Made by a program: the position numbers and the translations under genes
Notes under the pieces: generated by a model
Told to the model about the DNA's origin: nothing
What the model saw: only the letters and a program-made list of their open reading frames with translations
Database searches by the model: none
Source: Candidatus Omnitrophota bacterium
GTDB taxonomy: Bacteria > Omnitrophota > Omnitrophia > Omnitrophales > Aquincolibacteriaceae
NCBI GenBank assembly: GCA_018883425.1
Contig: VFQY01000013.1
Coordinates: forward strand, 1 to 34,972
Direction: 5' to 3'
Length of the DNA: 34,972 nucleotides
In this document: piece after piece, positions 25,771-34,225 of the stretch
How the letters are laid out: each line of letters opens with the position of its first letter
Numbering within the stretch: position 1 is the first letter of the stretch

Positions 25771-26813
25771 AGCTGCCTCAAACAGAGACCCAAGGCTATC
25801 GGCAAAAGACGCTTATTCTGCTCAAATTGACTCTTATCAATCTCGGAAGAAATCGTTACTTTACGGGAAATATCAACCTCTTCAGCAGGGACTGACAAAG
25901 CGGCTCCCAGGGTTTCGAGCAGAAAGCCTGAATCTGACACGCCGCCGATGAGATAAAGCTTTTCAATCGGTTTCCCATCAGGAAGATGACCTCGGTAATA
26001 TTCCAACGTCACCTTCAGATCACTGCAGAGATTCTCATAGCACTCACTGAGAACCTCTCGCACTTCGGGGCTGATCTCGACGTTGTTCGCGAGAACAGCT
26101 TGCGCATCGGCATCCGACAGTCCGAGCTTTCGCCTTAGCCGCTTCACAATATCGATACGTCCGAAAGATAAGTCCCGCATGAAGCGGGGTTTACCCTCCA
26201 TCATGACCGTGAGACTTGAAATTTCCTCGCCCATATCAAAAAGCCCCACAACCCCCTTACTTTCATCGGGATACAAGTACTCGAAAACATTCACCGCCGC
26301 CAAAGTGTCAATATCAATAAGCTCAACGTTGAGATTTGCATCCTGAAACATCTTGATGACTGAGTAAATTTCGTCCTTCTTGACTGCGACCAGGATCAAA
26401 TTGAGCATCCCTTGCCCGTCTGCGGGCGCCTCGTCGAGAATATGAAAATCGAGAAGAACCTCATCCAGCTTGAAGGGTATGTAATTTTCTGCTTCGTAGG
26501 TCAAAGCGCTTTTGAGTTCTTCAGCCTTCATACGGGGCATTTGCACGAAGCGCACGACAGCGCTTTGCCCTTTGAGAGAAACGCGGATTCTGTTCGGACT
26601 ATACCCCTTGGCATGGCAAGACTTGATCGTTTCCGCGGCGCGGCCTGAGTCTTCCGTGATTCGGATGAGATCAAACTTCTCAACACGAAGCTGTCCATCG
26701 GTTTGAAGCGCTTCAAGCAGAATGAGTCTCGACAGGTCAAAATCACACGCGAGTACCCTGCGGGCAGAATTTTTTTTGGGGGCCTTCAAGCCCGGCTTTT
26801 TCAGGAGTTTCAT
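25767..26813 (-). CDS. pilM: Type IV pilus assembly ATPase-fold protein PilM
   Basis: ALTYEAENYIPFKLDEVLLDFHIL; VGLFDMGEEISSLTVMMEGKPRFMRDLSFG; LYLIGGVSDSGFLLETLG: actin-like PilM/FtsA fold. Confidence 0.92.
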   Translation of the reverse strand: MKLLKKPGLKAPKKNSARRVLACDFDLSRLILLEALQTDGQLRVEKFDLIRITEDSGRAAETIKSCHAKGYSPNRIRVSLKGQSAVVRFVQMPRMKAEELKSALTYEAENYIPFKLDEVLLDFHILDEAPADGQGMLNLILVAVKKDEIYSVIKMFQDANLNVELIDIDTLAAVNVFEYLYPDESKGVVGLFDMGEEISSLTVMMEGKPRFMRDLSFGRIDIVKRLRRKLGLSDADAQAVLANNVEISPEVREVLSECYENLCSDLKVTLEYYRGHLPDGKPIEKLYLIGGVSDSGFLLETLGAALSVPAEEVDISRKVTISSEIDKSQFEQNKRLLPIALGLCLRQL

Positions 26814-26920
26814 ACCTTCCGGTGACAGCTCGATATTCGGTGTTAGCGTAACTTTTTTATGATGAATTTTTATCGGAATACAAGGAGGTTTATCGGCTAA
26901 TCACAATAAAACTGAAAAAA

Positions 26921-26953
26921 AATCCCCCCCCGCTTTCGCGGGAGAGGATTTTT
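26921..26953 (-). terminator. Rho-independent terminator after the pilin gene
   Basis: Minus strand AAAAATCCTCTCCCGC-GAAA-GCGGGGGGGGATTTTTTTT: ~11-bp stem (with G-T pairs), GAAA loop, T8 tract. Lies between pilin stop and pilM start. Confidence 0.88.
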
Positions 26954-26986
26954 AACTCTTTTCTTTTCGTCCAGTCCGCCAACTGA

Positions 26987-27430
26987 TTACTCTTCGGCGG
27001 CGGCGGCACACCCTGCGTCGGACGCCGTACCTGCGATAACAGCGACACCTGTTTGGTCGATGCAGATAGAATCACGGTCATCAGCTGTGGCATTAAGGCT
27101 GTAGGTTTCCCCGGTCGTAAGATAGTTGATCGTATAACCGTTGCGAACACCGCCTTCACTCCAGGAACTCGCATCGAGATAAGGCGGAGTTGCCCCCGTG
27201 AGAGCGGCAATGTCATCCGGATAGGCAGGCGTGGCTTGCGCCGCACGGAAGCTCTCCGCAGCGGCACTGAATGCCCGCACATCGGAGCGCATCGCACCTA
27301 CCTGCGCGTTCTGACGGGAACGAACCAAGTTCGGGATCGCTATCGCGGCAAGTAGGCCGATGATGGCAACCACAATCATGATTTCAACGAGCGTAAAACC
27401 CTTTTCATTTAATTTTCTATGAGACAGCAT
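26987..27430 (-). CDS. Type IV major pilin/prepilin
   Basis: KLNEKG^FTLVEIMIVVAIIGLLAAIAIPNLVRSRQNAQ class III prepilin leader. Start refined to ATG 27428-27430 with GGAGGG SD; the ORF track start at 27499 adds an implausible extension. Confidence 0.95.
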   Translation of the reverse strand: MLSHRKLNEKGFTLVEIMIVVAIIGLLAAIAIPNLVRSRQNAQVGAMRSDVRAFSAAAESFRAAQATPAYPDDIAALTGATPPYLDASSWSEGGVRNGYTINYLTTGETYSLNATADDRDSICIDQTGVAVIAGTASDAGCAAAAEE

Positions 27431-27479
27431 AGTGAAACCCTCCGTTAGAATTTTTATGTTATTTGATGGACTACAATTC

Positions 27480-27509
27480 AATGTAACCACATGAAACATG
27501 ATTCGTCAA
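27480..27509 (-). promoter_or_regulatory. Candidate sigma70-type promoter for the pilin gene
   Basis: -35 TTGACG (27504-27509), 18-bp spacer, -10 TACATT (27480-27485). An AT-rich tract CTTAATATATTAATTTTAGTTTT sits just upstream (about 27517-27540), resembling an UP element. Predicted 5' UTR about 43 nt. Confidence 0.5.
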
Positions 27510-27775
27510 ATTCTCACAAAACTAAAATTAATATATTAAGCTAACTCCGTCCAAACGAGATTGCCTGCTTGAAATCAATCCTGCGAAATACTTTAGGTTC
27601 AAAGAGCCCGCGGCCGGACCAGCAGAAGAGCAGGCACTTCTTAGAATTTCTCGGGGATTTTTTCCTGAGAATCACCTAAAGAACTTCCCCTGCGGCAGTC
27701 ATTTAGATCACTGAAAGAGGGTCGTTCAACAAGCTAAGAGCCCATAGACTGCCTGCAAACGGGCATCCTCGTTTC

Positions 27776-29008
27776 TCACTGGATATGCTGCGTCATGGTC
27801 AAGATGGGCAGAAAGAGCGCAATCACGATCCCCCCGATCACAACGCCCAAAAAGACGATGATCAGCGGTTCGATAAGGGAGGTCAAACCGTCCACAGCGG
27901 TATCCACCTGCGTATCGTAAAAATCGGCGATCTTGATCAGCATCTCTTCCAGCTCGCCAGTTTCTTCGCCCACGGCAATCATTCTTACCACCATTTGAGG
28001 AAAGACGTCGCTCTTGATGAGTTGACTCGATATTGTTTCACCTTTTTTTACCGAATCCATGAGGGCGAGAATCGTGTTCTCGATCCTCTTGTTACCGGAG
28101 GTCAGCGCCGTGATCTCGAGTGAGGGAAGAATAGCCACGCCGCTTTTGACGAGCGTCGCGAGGGTTCTGGAGAATTTACTCACAGCCACCTTAAGAAGCA
28201 AGGGACCGAAAACGGGCATTTTGATCGTGAACGAGTCCCAGGCTAATCGCCCGGGTTTGGTCTGTATAAATTGATAAAAACTGAATCCAGCGCCTGCGCA
28301 TCCCGCCAAACAAAGAAACCAGTTGGTCGATAAAAAACGGCTGGCGTCAATTAAAGCCTGCGTAATACCCGGAAGCGGCGCTCCAAGCCCTTCGAAAATC
28401 TCGGCAAATTTCGGAATCACAAAGGTCATCATCCCAACCGTGATCAGGATTGCAATAATGGTCACGGAGGCGGGGTACATCATCGCCGACTTTACTTTTT
28501 TCTGAAGAGCGCTGGACTTTTCCAGATAACTGGCAACGCGGTCGAGAATCTCTTCAAGACTTCCGCTCGTCTCACCCGCGCGGACCATGTTGATAAAAAG
28601 AACCGAAAAAACCTTGGCGTGTTTCTGCATCGCTTCAGAGAGACTTCGGCCGCTCTGCAGATCCTTGTGAATCTGCTTTAAAATCTCGATGAATTTTTGT
28701 TTCTCGACCTGATCCCCCAGAATGTCAATCGCCTGAATCAAGGGAATACCTGCGGAAACAAGAGTGGCCATCTGTCTTGAGAACACGACAAGGTCGTCTA
28801 ACTTAACCCCGCCTCCTTTACCTTTTTTGGGTCCGGCCTGCCCCTTGGAAAGACTGAATGCTTTCGTTTGCTTTAATTCATTGACCCGGACAATGATAAA
28901 TCCCTGCGAGCGCAGGGAGGCAACCAGCGTTGCGACGTCAGGCGACTCCTGAACCCCTGTTTGATCTTTGCCGGCTCGATCTTTGACCAGATACTCGAAT
29001 TGAGGCAT
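27776..29008 (-). CDS. pilC: Type IV pilus inner-membrane platform protein (GspF family)
   Basis: FEYLVKDRAGKDQTGVQE; VVFSRQMATLVSAGIPLIQAIDIL; GMMTFVIPKFAEIFEGLGAPLPGITQAL; FYDTQVDTAVDGLTSLIEPLIIVFLGVVIGGIVIALFLPI. Confidence 0.95.
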   Translation of the reverse strand: MPQFEYLVKDRAGKDQTGVQESPDVATLVASLRSQGFIIVRVNELKQTKAFSLSKGQAGPKKGKGGGVKLDDLVVFSRQMATLVSAGIPLIQAIDILGDQVEKQKFIEILKQIHKDLQSGRSLSEAMQKHAKVFSVLFINMVRAGETSGSLEEILDRVASYLEKSSALQKKVKSAMMYPASVTIIAILITVGMMTFVIPKFAEIFEGLGAPLPGITQALIDASRFLSTNWFLCLAGCAGAGFSFYQFIQTKPGRLAWDSFTIKMPVFGPLLLKVAVSKFSRTLATLVKSGVAILPSLEITALTSGNKRIENTILALMDSVKKGETISSQLIKSDVFPQMVVRMIAVGEETGELEEMLIKIADFYDTQVDTAVDGLTSLIEPLIIVFLGVVIGGIVIALFLPILTMTQHIQ

Positions 29009-29012
29009 GTGT

Positions 29013-30725
29013 TTACCTTTCCGCCGAACTTACGCGAAGAACCTCTTCCAGCGTCGTCAGGCCTTGCTTGAACAGACTGAATGCGTTCTCATAGAGAGTT
29101 TCCATTCCTTTTCTGATGGCCGCATCCTGAATGATTCGGCTGGATTTTCGCTGGATGATCAGCTGGCGAATTTCGCCGTCCACTTTCATGACCTCGATCG
29201 CGCCCAGGCGGCCGTAATAGCCCGTTTGATTGCACTTGGCGCAGCCGCTCCCATGATAGGCCGTCAATCCCTCCAAATCGCTTTCAGTCATGCCGCAGCG
29301 CCTGAGGACATCCTCGGGAACGCGGTAAGGTTTTTTGCAGAAAGGACAGATTCTTTTCATCAGCCTCTGAGCCGCAACACAGACAAGAGAAGACGCTATC
29401 AAGAAAGGCTCGACCCCCATATCGATCAGGCGCGTGACGGCCCCTGGAGCGCTGTTGGTGTGAAGGGTGCTGAATACCAGATGCCCCGTGAGGGCGGCTT
29501 TGACCGCGATGTCGGCGGTTTCCCCATCGCGGATTTCACCCACCAGAACGATGTCGGGACTTTGCCGCAAGAGAGACCTCAAACCGCTGGCGAAATTCAG
29601 GCCCACTTCGGGAATGACCTGCGTCTGGGTGATCCCCTCGACTTGATATTCGACCGGATCCTCGATCGTCATGATATTGCGATCCGGTGTATTCAGGGTT
29701 CCCAGAATGGTGTAAAGCGATGTGGATTTTCCGCTCCCGGTAGGCCCGGTCACGAGCATCATGCCATAGGGACTCTTGATGGCCTCCGCGATGACAGCGG
29801 TCGGTTTTTCGGTAAATCCTAATTTATCCAGACCCGATTTGAGTCCCGCTTTGTCCAAAACGCGCAGCACAATTTTCTCCCCATAGTATGTCGGAAGTAT
29901 CGAAACGCGGAAGTCAACTTCCCGCTGTTCCATCTTCAAACGGAACCGGCCGTCCTGAGGAACCCGCTTTTCCGTAATGTCGAGCTGAGAAATGATTTTC
30001 ATGCGGGCAACGAGCGAGGGATACATTTCGCGTGAATGAGAGAATGATTCTCTCAAGGCTCCGTCAATCCGGTAGCGGATTCGAAACTCATGCTCATACG
30101 GCTCGAAATGAATATCGGAAGCACGCGAACGGAGCGCGCCTTCGAGGATGAGATTCACCATGCGCACGACAGGAGCTTCTTCAGCCGAATCCCGGCCGAC
30201 GGGCTTATCTTCAGCAGCGCCCTTCTCGTCTTTTACAATCTGCAGACTTTCATCATCGATTTCCTCGATGATTTGATGGATATTCGCCGATTCCGTGGCG
30301 TGGGCATCAATGGCAGCCGTAATCGCTCGTGACGGCGCAAGCACCAAAGAAACCTCGCACTGGGTAATGCCCTTGAGATCATCCCTCATCATCAGATCAA
30401 AGGGATTACTGGCGGCTACCGTCAGCAACTTGCCGATACGCGAAACGGGGATGATTTGATAGCGCTCGATGAGCCTCGCCGGAATCGATTTCACAAGCTC
30501 CTTGGAGATCTTCAGCGCTTGAAGATTGATGACCGGGATCCCATACTCTTCACTTAAAATATCGGTGACCTCTTCATCCTTGAGGACCCCTGCGTCAACG
30601 GCTACCTGAAAAATGCTTTTTTTTCCGGCTAGCGCCTGACCTTTGAGCTCGATCAGCTGTTTTGAGGTCAGCCGTCCGGCTGCGACCATCTTCTCCAGAA
30701 GCGTCTCTTTGGAAAGCTGAATCAT
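29013..30725 (-). CDS. pilB: PilB/GspE-type assembly ATPase (paralog 1)
   Basis: N-terminal MshEN-like fold, Walker A GPTGSGKST, Asp box ...IMTIEDPVEYQ, SLLRQSPDIVLVGEIRDGETADIAV, STLHTNSAPGAVTRL, C4 zinc motif CPFC...CAKC. Confidence 0.93.
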   Translation of the reverse strand: MIQLSKETLLEKMVAAGRLTSKQLIELKGQALAGKKSIFQVAVDAGVLKDEEVTDILSEEYGIPVINLQALKISKELVKSIPARLIERYQIIPVSRIGKLLTVAASNPFDLMMRDDLKGITQCEVSLVLAPSRAITAAIDAHATESANIHQIIEEIDDESLQIVKDEKGAAEDKPVGRDSAEEAPVVRMVNLILEGALRSRASDIHFEPYEHEFRIRYRIDGALRESFSHSREMYPSLVARMKIISQLDITEKRVPQDGRFRLKMEQREVDFRVSILPTYYGEKIVLRVLDKAGLKSGLDKLGFTEKPTAVIAEAIKSPYGMMLVTGPTGSGKSTSLYTILGTLNTPDRNIMTIEDPVEYQVEGITQTQVIPEVGLNFASGLRSLLRQSPDIVLVGEIRDGETADIAVKAALTGHLVFSTLHTNSAPGAVTRLIDMGVEPFLIASSLVCVAAQRLMKRICPFCKKPYRVPEDVLRRCGMTESDLEGLTAYHGSGCAKCNQTGYYGRLGAIEVMKVDGEIRQLIIQRKSSRIIQDAAIRKGMETLYENAFSLFKQGLTTLEEVLRVSSAER

Positions 30726-32479
30726 GAAGCCTCGTCTTTCTCAGAAGCATCATCCGCCGTAACACGAAAAACCTCATCAAGCGAAGTATCTCCGGCGGCC
30801 GCCTTCGACAGTGCGCACTGACGCAGCGTCGTCATCCCGAGCTCGCGGGCTTTAAACTTGATGGCTTCTGCACTCTCACCTTTCATGATCAGGTCCGACA
30901 CGGGTTTGGTCATTTCCAAAATTTCCGTGATCACAGTTCGGCCCGAATAGCCCGATCCTCGGCATGCAGGACATCCCTTAGGCTGGTAAAAAACATGCTC
31001 CGAATATGCTCCCCCAAGGCGCTGAAGCGCTTCATCCGGCAGATCGTAAGGCACCCGGCATTTCGCGCATAGGCGCCTCATGAGCCTCTGAGCGGAAATC
31101 ATATTCACTGTTGACGCAATGAGGAAGGGCTCAAGACCCATATTGACCATGCGGGTGATCGAACTTGCCGCATCATTGGTGTGCAGCGTGCTGAGCACAA
31201 GGTGTCCGGTGAGCGCGGCTTTCACAGCGATGTCGAGAGTGTCATTGTCGCGAATTTCACCGATCAGAATAATGTCAGGATCCTGACGGAGAATGGACCG
31301 CAGCGCCGCCGGGAAGGTAAGCCCTACGGCATCACGCACATTGACCTGGTTGATGCCGGGAAGCTGATATTCAACGGGATCCTCGACAGTCGTGATGTTG
31401 ACCTCGGGAGCTGAGAGGTATTTTAAAACCGAATACAGCGTCGTGGTCTTTCCGCTGCCCGTGGGTCCGGTAACCAGAAGCATCCCGTGAGGACGCCGCG
31501 CTGTATCCCTGATAATTTGCTGCTCCCTTTCATTGAAGCCCAGCTTGGAAATATCATGTCCCTGAGAGGATGTGTCGAGAATTCGCAAACAGACCTTTTC
31601 TCCGAAGGTTGTCGGAAGTATAGAAACACGCATGTCGACTTGCCTGCGGTCGGCTTTCACTTTGAAACGGCCGTCCTGAGGAACCCGGTGTTCGGCGATG
31701 TCCAAATCACTCATCACCTTGATGCGGGATACAATCGCGGTGGCTAGAGATTTCGGAGGACAGACCACTTCTTCGAGGAGTCCATCGACGCGCGCTCTCA
31801 CTCTTACATGGTTTTCCCACGGCTCGATAAAAATATCACTCGCCTTGCGTTTGATTCCTTCGATGAGCAGGCGGTTTACAAGCTTGATGACGGGAGACTC
31901 GTACGCCACTTTGAGGAGCTGAGAGGTCTGGGCTTCGGCGCCTTCCTGGTCCTGCGCAATCTCCTCAACGATCCGGCCCATCTCCTTTTCGTAATCCATG
32001 GCCGGAGAGGACTGCACGCTTTCAGCGGCCGCGGCGGCCTCCGGGGAATAGTATTTTTGGATGTAGCGTTTGAGAATGCTGACTTGAGAGACCGCCGGCC
32101 GGACTCGCATCTTGGTCACAGCCTGAAGTTCATCGATTGCGCGGAAATTCATCGGATTTGCGAAGGCTACCGTCAGGGTCTTTTCAAATAACGTGATCGG
32201 GAGAACTGTGTATTTCTCCGCAAGATTCCTAGGAACGAGTTTGAGAACCGATTGTTCGATGACAAAGATTGAGGGATTGACCGATGAAAAACCGAAGTGA
32301 CTGCAGAGGCATTGGACCAAAAGCTTTTCGTCGCACTTGCCTTTGCGGATAAGAATATCCAGAAAAGACTCCCGCGTCTCTCCCTGTTCACGAACGGCGT
32401 CATGCATGTCCGCTTCGGACACCGCCCCCTCCGCCACAAGCAGACCCCTGAGGTCTGTCGAAGACTTTTCTGGAGCCAC
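30722..32479 (-). CDS. pilB: PilB/GspE-type assembly ATPase (paralog 2)
   Basis: Walker A GPTGSGKTTTLYSVL, ITTVEDPVEYQLPGINQVNV, ILRQDPDIILIGEIRDNDTLDIAV, STLHTNDAASSITRM, CAKC...CPAC. Confidence 0.93.
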   Translation of the reverse strand: MAPEKSSTDLRGLLVAEGAVSEADMHDAVREQGETRESFLDILIRKGKCDEKLLVQCLCSHFGFSSVNPSIFVIEQSVLKLVPRNLAEKYTVLPITLFEKTLTVAFANPMNFRAIDELQAVTKMRVRPAVSQVSILKRYIQKYYSPEAAAAAESVQSSPAMDYEKEMGRIVEEIAQDQEGAEAQTSQLLKVAYESPVIKLVNRLLIEGIKRKASDIFIEPWENHVRVRARVDGLLEEVVCPPKSLATAIVSRIKVMSDLDIAEHRVPQDGRFKVKADRRQVDMRVSILPTTFGEKVCLRILDTSSQGHDISKLGFNEREQQIIRDTARRPHGMLLVTGPTGSGKTTTLYSVLKYLSAPEVNITTVEDPVEYQLPGINQVNVRDAVGLTFPAALRSILRQDPDIILIGEIRDNDTLDIAVKAALTGHLVLSTLHTNDAASSITRMVNMGLEPFLIASTVNMISAQRLMRRLCAKCRVPYDLPDEALQRLGGAYSEHVFYQPKGCPACRGSGYSGRTVITEILEMTKPVSDLIMKGESAEAIKFKARELGMTTLRQCALSKAAAGDTSLDEVFRVTADDASEKDEAS

Positions 32480-32483
32480 ACCC

Positions 32484-32966
32484 TCACCCGCCTTTTTTTA
32501 GGCCGCTGCCCGGCTGTTTTTTTTCTCCGGAGAAAATGAGATCCAAAGCACCGAGTATTTCCAAAGGCGTTGAAAGAAATATTTGCACACGGGTCTTGAG
32601 CTTCGCGCGCAGTTTCTCAAAGACTTGTTCAGAGAGAGGCTCGCTGGACGCCACAGATGCGCGGCGTTCATCTGCATCAAAGAGCACCAGTATGTTTTCT
32701 CGGCAAAAGTCCTCTTCTAAGTTGCGTGCGCTCTGGGAATTAACGGCATACTGGTTAAGCGGAACATAGGGTAAATGCAGCTGTCTGCCCAGAAAACTCA
32801 CCAGAACTTCTTCCGTCAAATGCCCCTGCTGAATGAGAATCTGGCCCAATTGCCCGCCCTGACCTTTTTGCTGTTCGAGAGCCTGATTCAGGGTCTCCCG
32901 GCTGACGAGCCCCTCTTCCACAAGCATTTCACCTAACTGTCTCTTGCCCTTGTCTTTATCACCCAT
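32484..32966 (-). CDS. Stand-alone MshEN/GspE-N-like domain protein
   Basis: Tandem motifs LGEMLVEEGLVSRETLNQALEQQ and LGQILIQQGHLTEEVLVSFLGRQ, followed by LHLPYVPLNQYAVNSQSARNL. No Walker motifs. Start refined from 32990 to ATG 32964-32966 (MGDKDKGK...). Confidence 0.75.
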   Translation of the reverse strand: MGDKDKGKRQLGEMLVEEGLVSRETLNQALEQQKGQGGQLGQILIQQGHLTEEVLVSFLGRQLHLPYVPLNQYAVNSQSARNLEEDFCRENILVLFDADERRASVASSEPLSEQVFEKLRAKLKTRVQIFLSTPLEILGALDLIFSGEKKQPGSGLKKGG

Positions 32967-32974
32967 AATCCCGA

Positions 32975-33003
32975 AGTATAGCCCCCTCATAAATCATTCG
33001 CAA
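32975..33003 (-). promoter_or_regulatory. Candidate sigma70-type promoter of the pilB/pilC transcription unit
   Basis: -35 TTGCGA (32998-33003), exactly 17-bp spacer, -10 TATACT (32975-32980), directly upstream of the MshEN-like ORF. Confidence 0.5.
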
Positions 33004-33380
33004 TGGCTGAAACGATATTTTTGATAACTTAAAAGAGTTTTTGCTAGCACTTAAACCGAATTGATCAGGCTTGCTAACGCAGCATCTGGACTAAAATGAT
33101 CCTAAAGTCCTTTGAGGAAATAATTTAGAGCTCACTTTCCCTCACTGGGGAGAATTCGCACTCTCTCGTCGGCGCTCGTCAAGATGACAGGTTTGGCCGA
33201 GGACGAAAGTCTTTCAGCTGGCTCGTCTTTCGCGGAAGCTGCTGAGAACGAGCTGTCTCTAGGTTCCCTGCGGCTCTTCCATTGTCCCACTCCTTTGACC
33301 CTAGGGCGTTTCGCTGCCCTCGTCTGAATCACCTCTCCGGCCGTGCTGGGATGCTGTGTTCGAATCATCGAATAAGACAC

Positions 33381-33417
33381 CCTGTGAGTCCCTGAGGTCT
33401 GGACACCCTCTCACAGG
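33381..33417. repeat. Perfect 8-bp inverted repeat in the 33.0-33.6 kb interval
   Basis: CCTGTGAG (33381-33388)-21 nt-CTCACAGG (33410-33417). Confidence 0.5.
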
Positions 33418-33646
33418 AAATATCCCGCAAGTTTTTTTGACAGGCCTTGAGCGAATGAGCGGGCCCCCGAGTCTTGACCTGTAATTTAAACGCGCGAGGA
33501 CCTGCTCGACATTTTTCTCATGAAGTATTCTGCGTGAACACTGCATCCGCGGTGACTGCCTCGGGCGCCCTGTGGGTAGGACCCGATGCCTCTTATGGCC
33601 CAAGCTGCGGCTGTGACTGCGCTCAACGTGCCCTTGTCGGGCTGTT

Positions 33647-34225
33647 TTATTGCGGGGGCGGCGGCGCCAGAGCAAAGGTCTCGAGAATTTCATAGCGTTG
33701 TCCCTTGTCCGACGGGCGGCTTTCAAAGAGGGCGATGCTCGAGATTTTCCGGCTTGGCAATCCTGGAAATCCAGAAGACACCAACGCCCTTTGGATCTCA
33801 TCCGGTGCCCCTCTGGCCAAGGTCACGTGAGGACGAAACGTCTCAGCGCTCACTTCGAAACCAGCATCCCGCAGGGATGCGCAAAGTCTTTGCTGAAGCG
33901 CACTGACAGCCGGCCTTTGACCGGCCACATCCGCCCATAGGATGCGCGGAGCTCGATCTTCCGGAAAAACACCGAGCCCTGAAATCTGAAGCAGAAACGG
34001 ACTCTGCCCCTGAAGGGCAAGCCTTGTACATTCCCCGATGAGAGGAACACGGGAGATCTCGGTCAAACCGAAATAATGCAGTGTCAGGTGAAGATCGGCA
34101 GGATGAACCCAACGAAGCTGAGGAAAATTTTCTTGCGATTTTTTTAAAAAAGCCGCGGCAGCTTCGATCGTTTCGCGTTCAAAAGGCAATGCTAAAAATA
34201 GACGCTGAAGACTTTCACGCGTCAT
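33647..34225 (-). CDS. thpR: RNA 2',3'-cyclic phosphodiesterase (LigT/ThpR, 2H family)
   Basis: RLFLALPFERETIEAAAAFL; two HxTx motifs (LHLTLHYFG and PHVTLAR). ORF track start 34252; ATG 34223-34225 preferred (MTRESLQRLFLALP). Confidence 0.9.
   Translation of the reverse strand: MTRESLQRLFLALPFERETIEAAAAFLKKSQENFPQLRWVHPADLHLTLHYFGLTEISRVPLIGECTRLALQGQSPFLLQISGLGVFPEDRAPRILWADVAGQRPAVSALQQRLCASLRDAGFEVSAETFRPHVTLARGAPDEIQRALVSSGFPGLPSRKISSIALFESRPSDKGQRYEILETFALAPPPPQ

Noticed and set aside
26987-27499. Pilin start at 27499
   Set aside because: The extension MFHVVTLNCSPSNNIKILTEGFT lies in the promoter/UTR region; ATG 27430 has the SD and correct prepilin leader length.
27648-27680. TTCTCGGGGATTTTTTCCTGAGAA palindrome as terminator after pilC
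   Set aside because: Weak stem with T run in the loop rather than after the stem; not a convincing intrinsic terminator on the minus strand.
30722-32479. Second ATPase as PilT
   Set aside because: It has an N-terminal MshEN-like domain and a C4 zinc motif, typical of PilB/GspE, and lacks the PilT architecture.
33132-33380. 82-aa ORF (MSYSMIRTQHPSTAGEV...)
   Set aside because: GTG start, no clear SD, low-complexity Ser/Arg composition and no recognised family. Left as part of the unexplained interval.
33340-33385. tRNA-like TTCGAAT T-loop on + strand
   Set aside because: T-stem is imperfect and no matching acceptor, D or anticodon arms were found upstream.
33301-33801. 166-aa minus-strand ORF
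   Set aside because: Overlaps the 3' end of thpR in another frame; Arg-rich, shadow-like composition and no domain.
33850-33900. c-di-GMP (GEMM) riboswitch-like GATGCGCAAAGTC string
   Set aside because: Lies within thpR coding sequence and lacks the rest of the GEMM consensus; the pilus and polysaccharide leaders also lack it.
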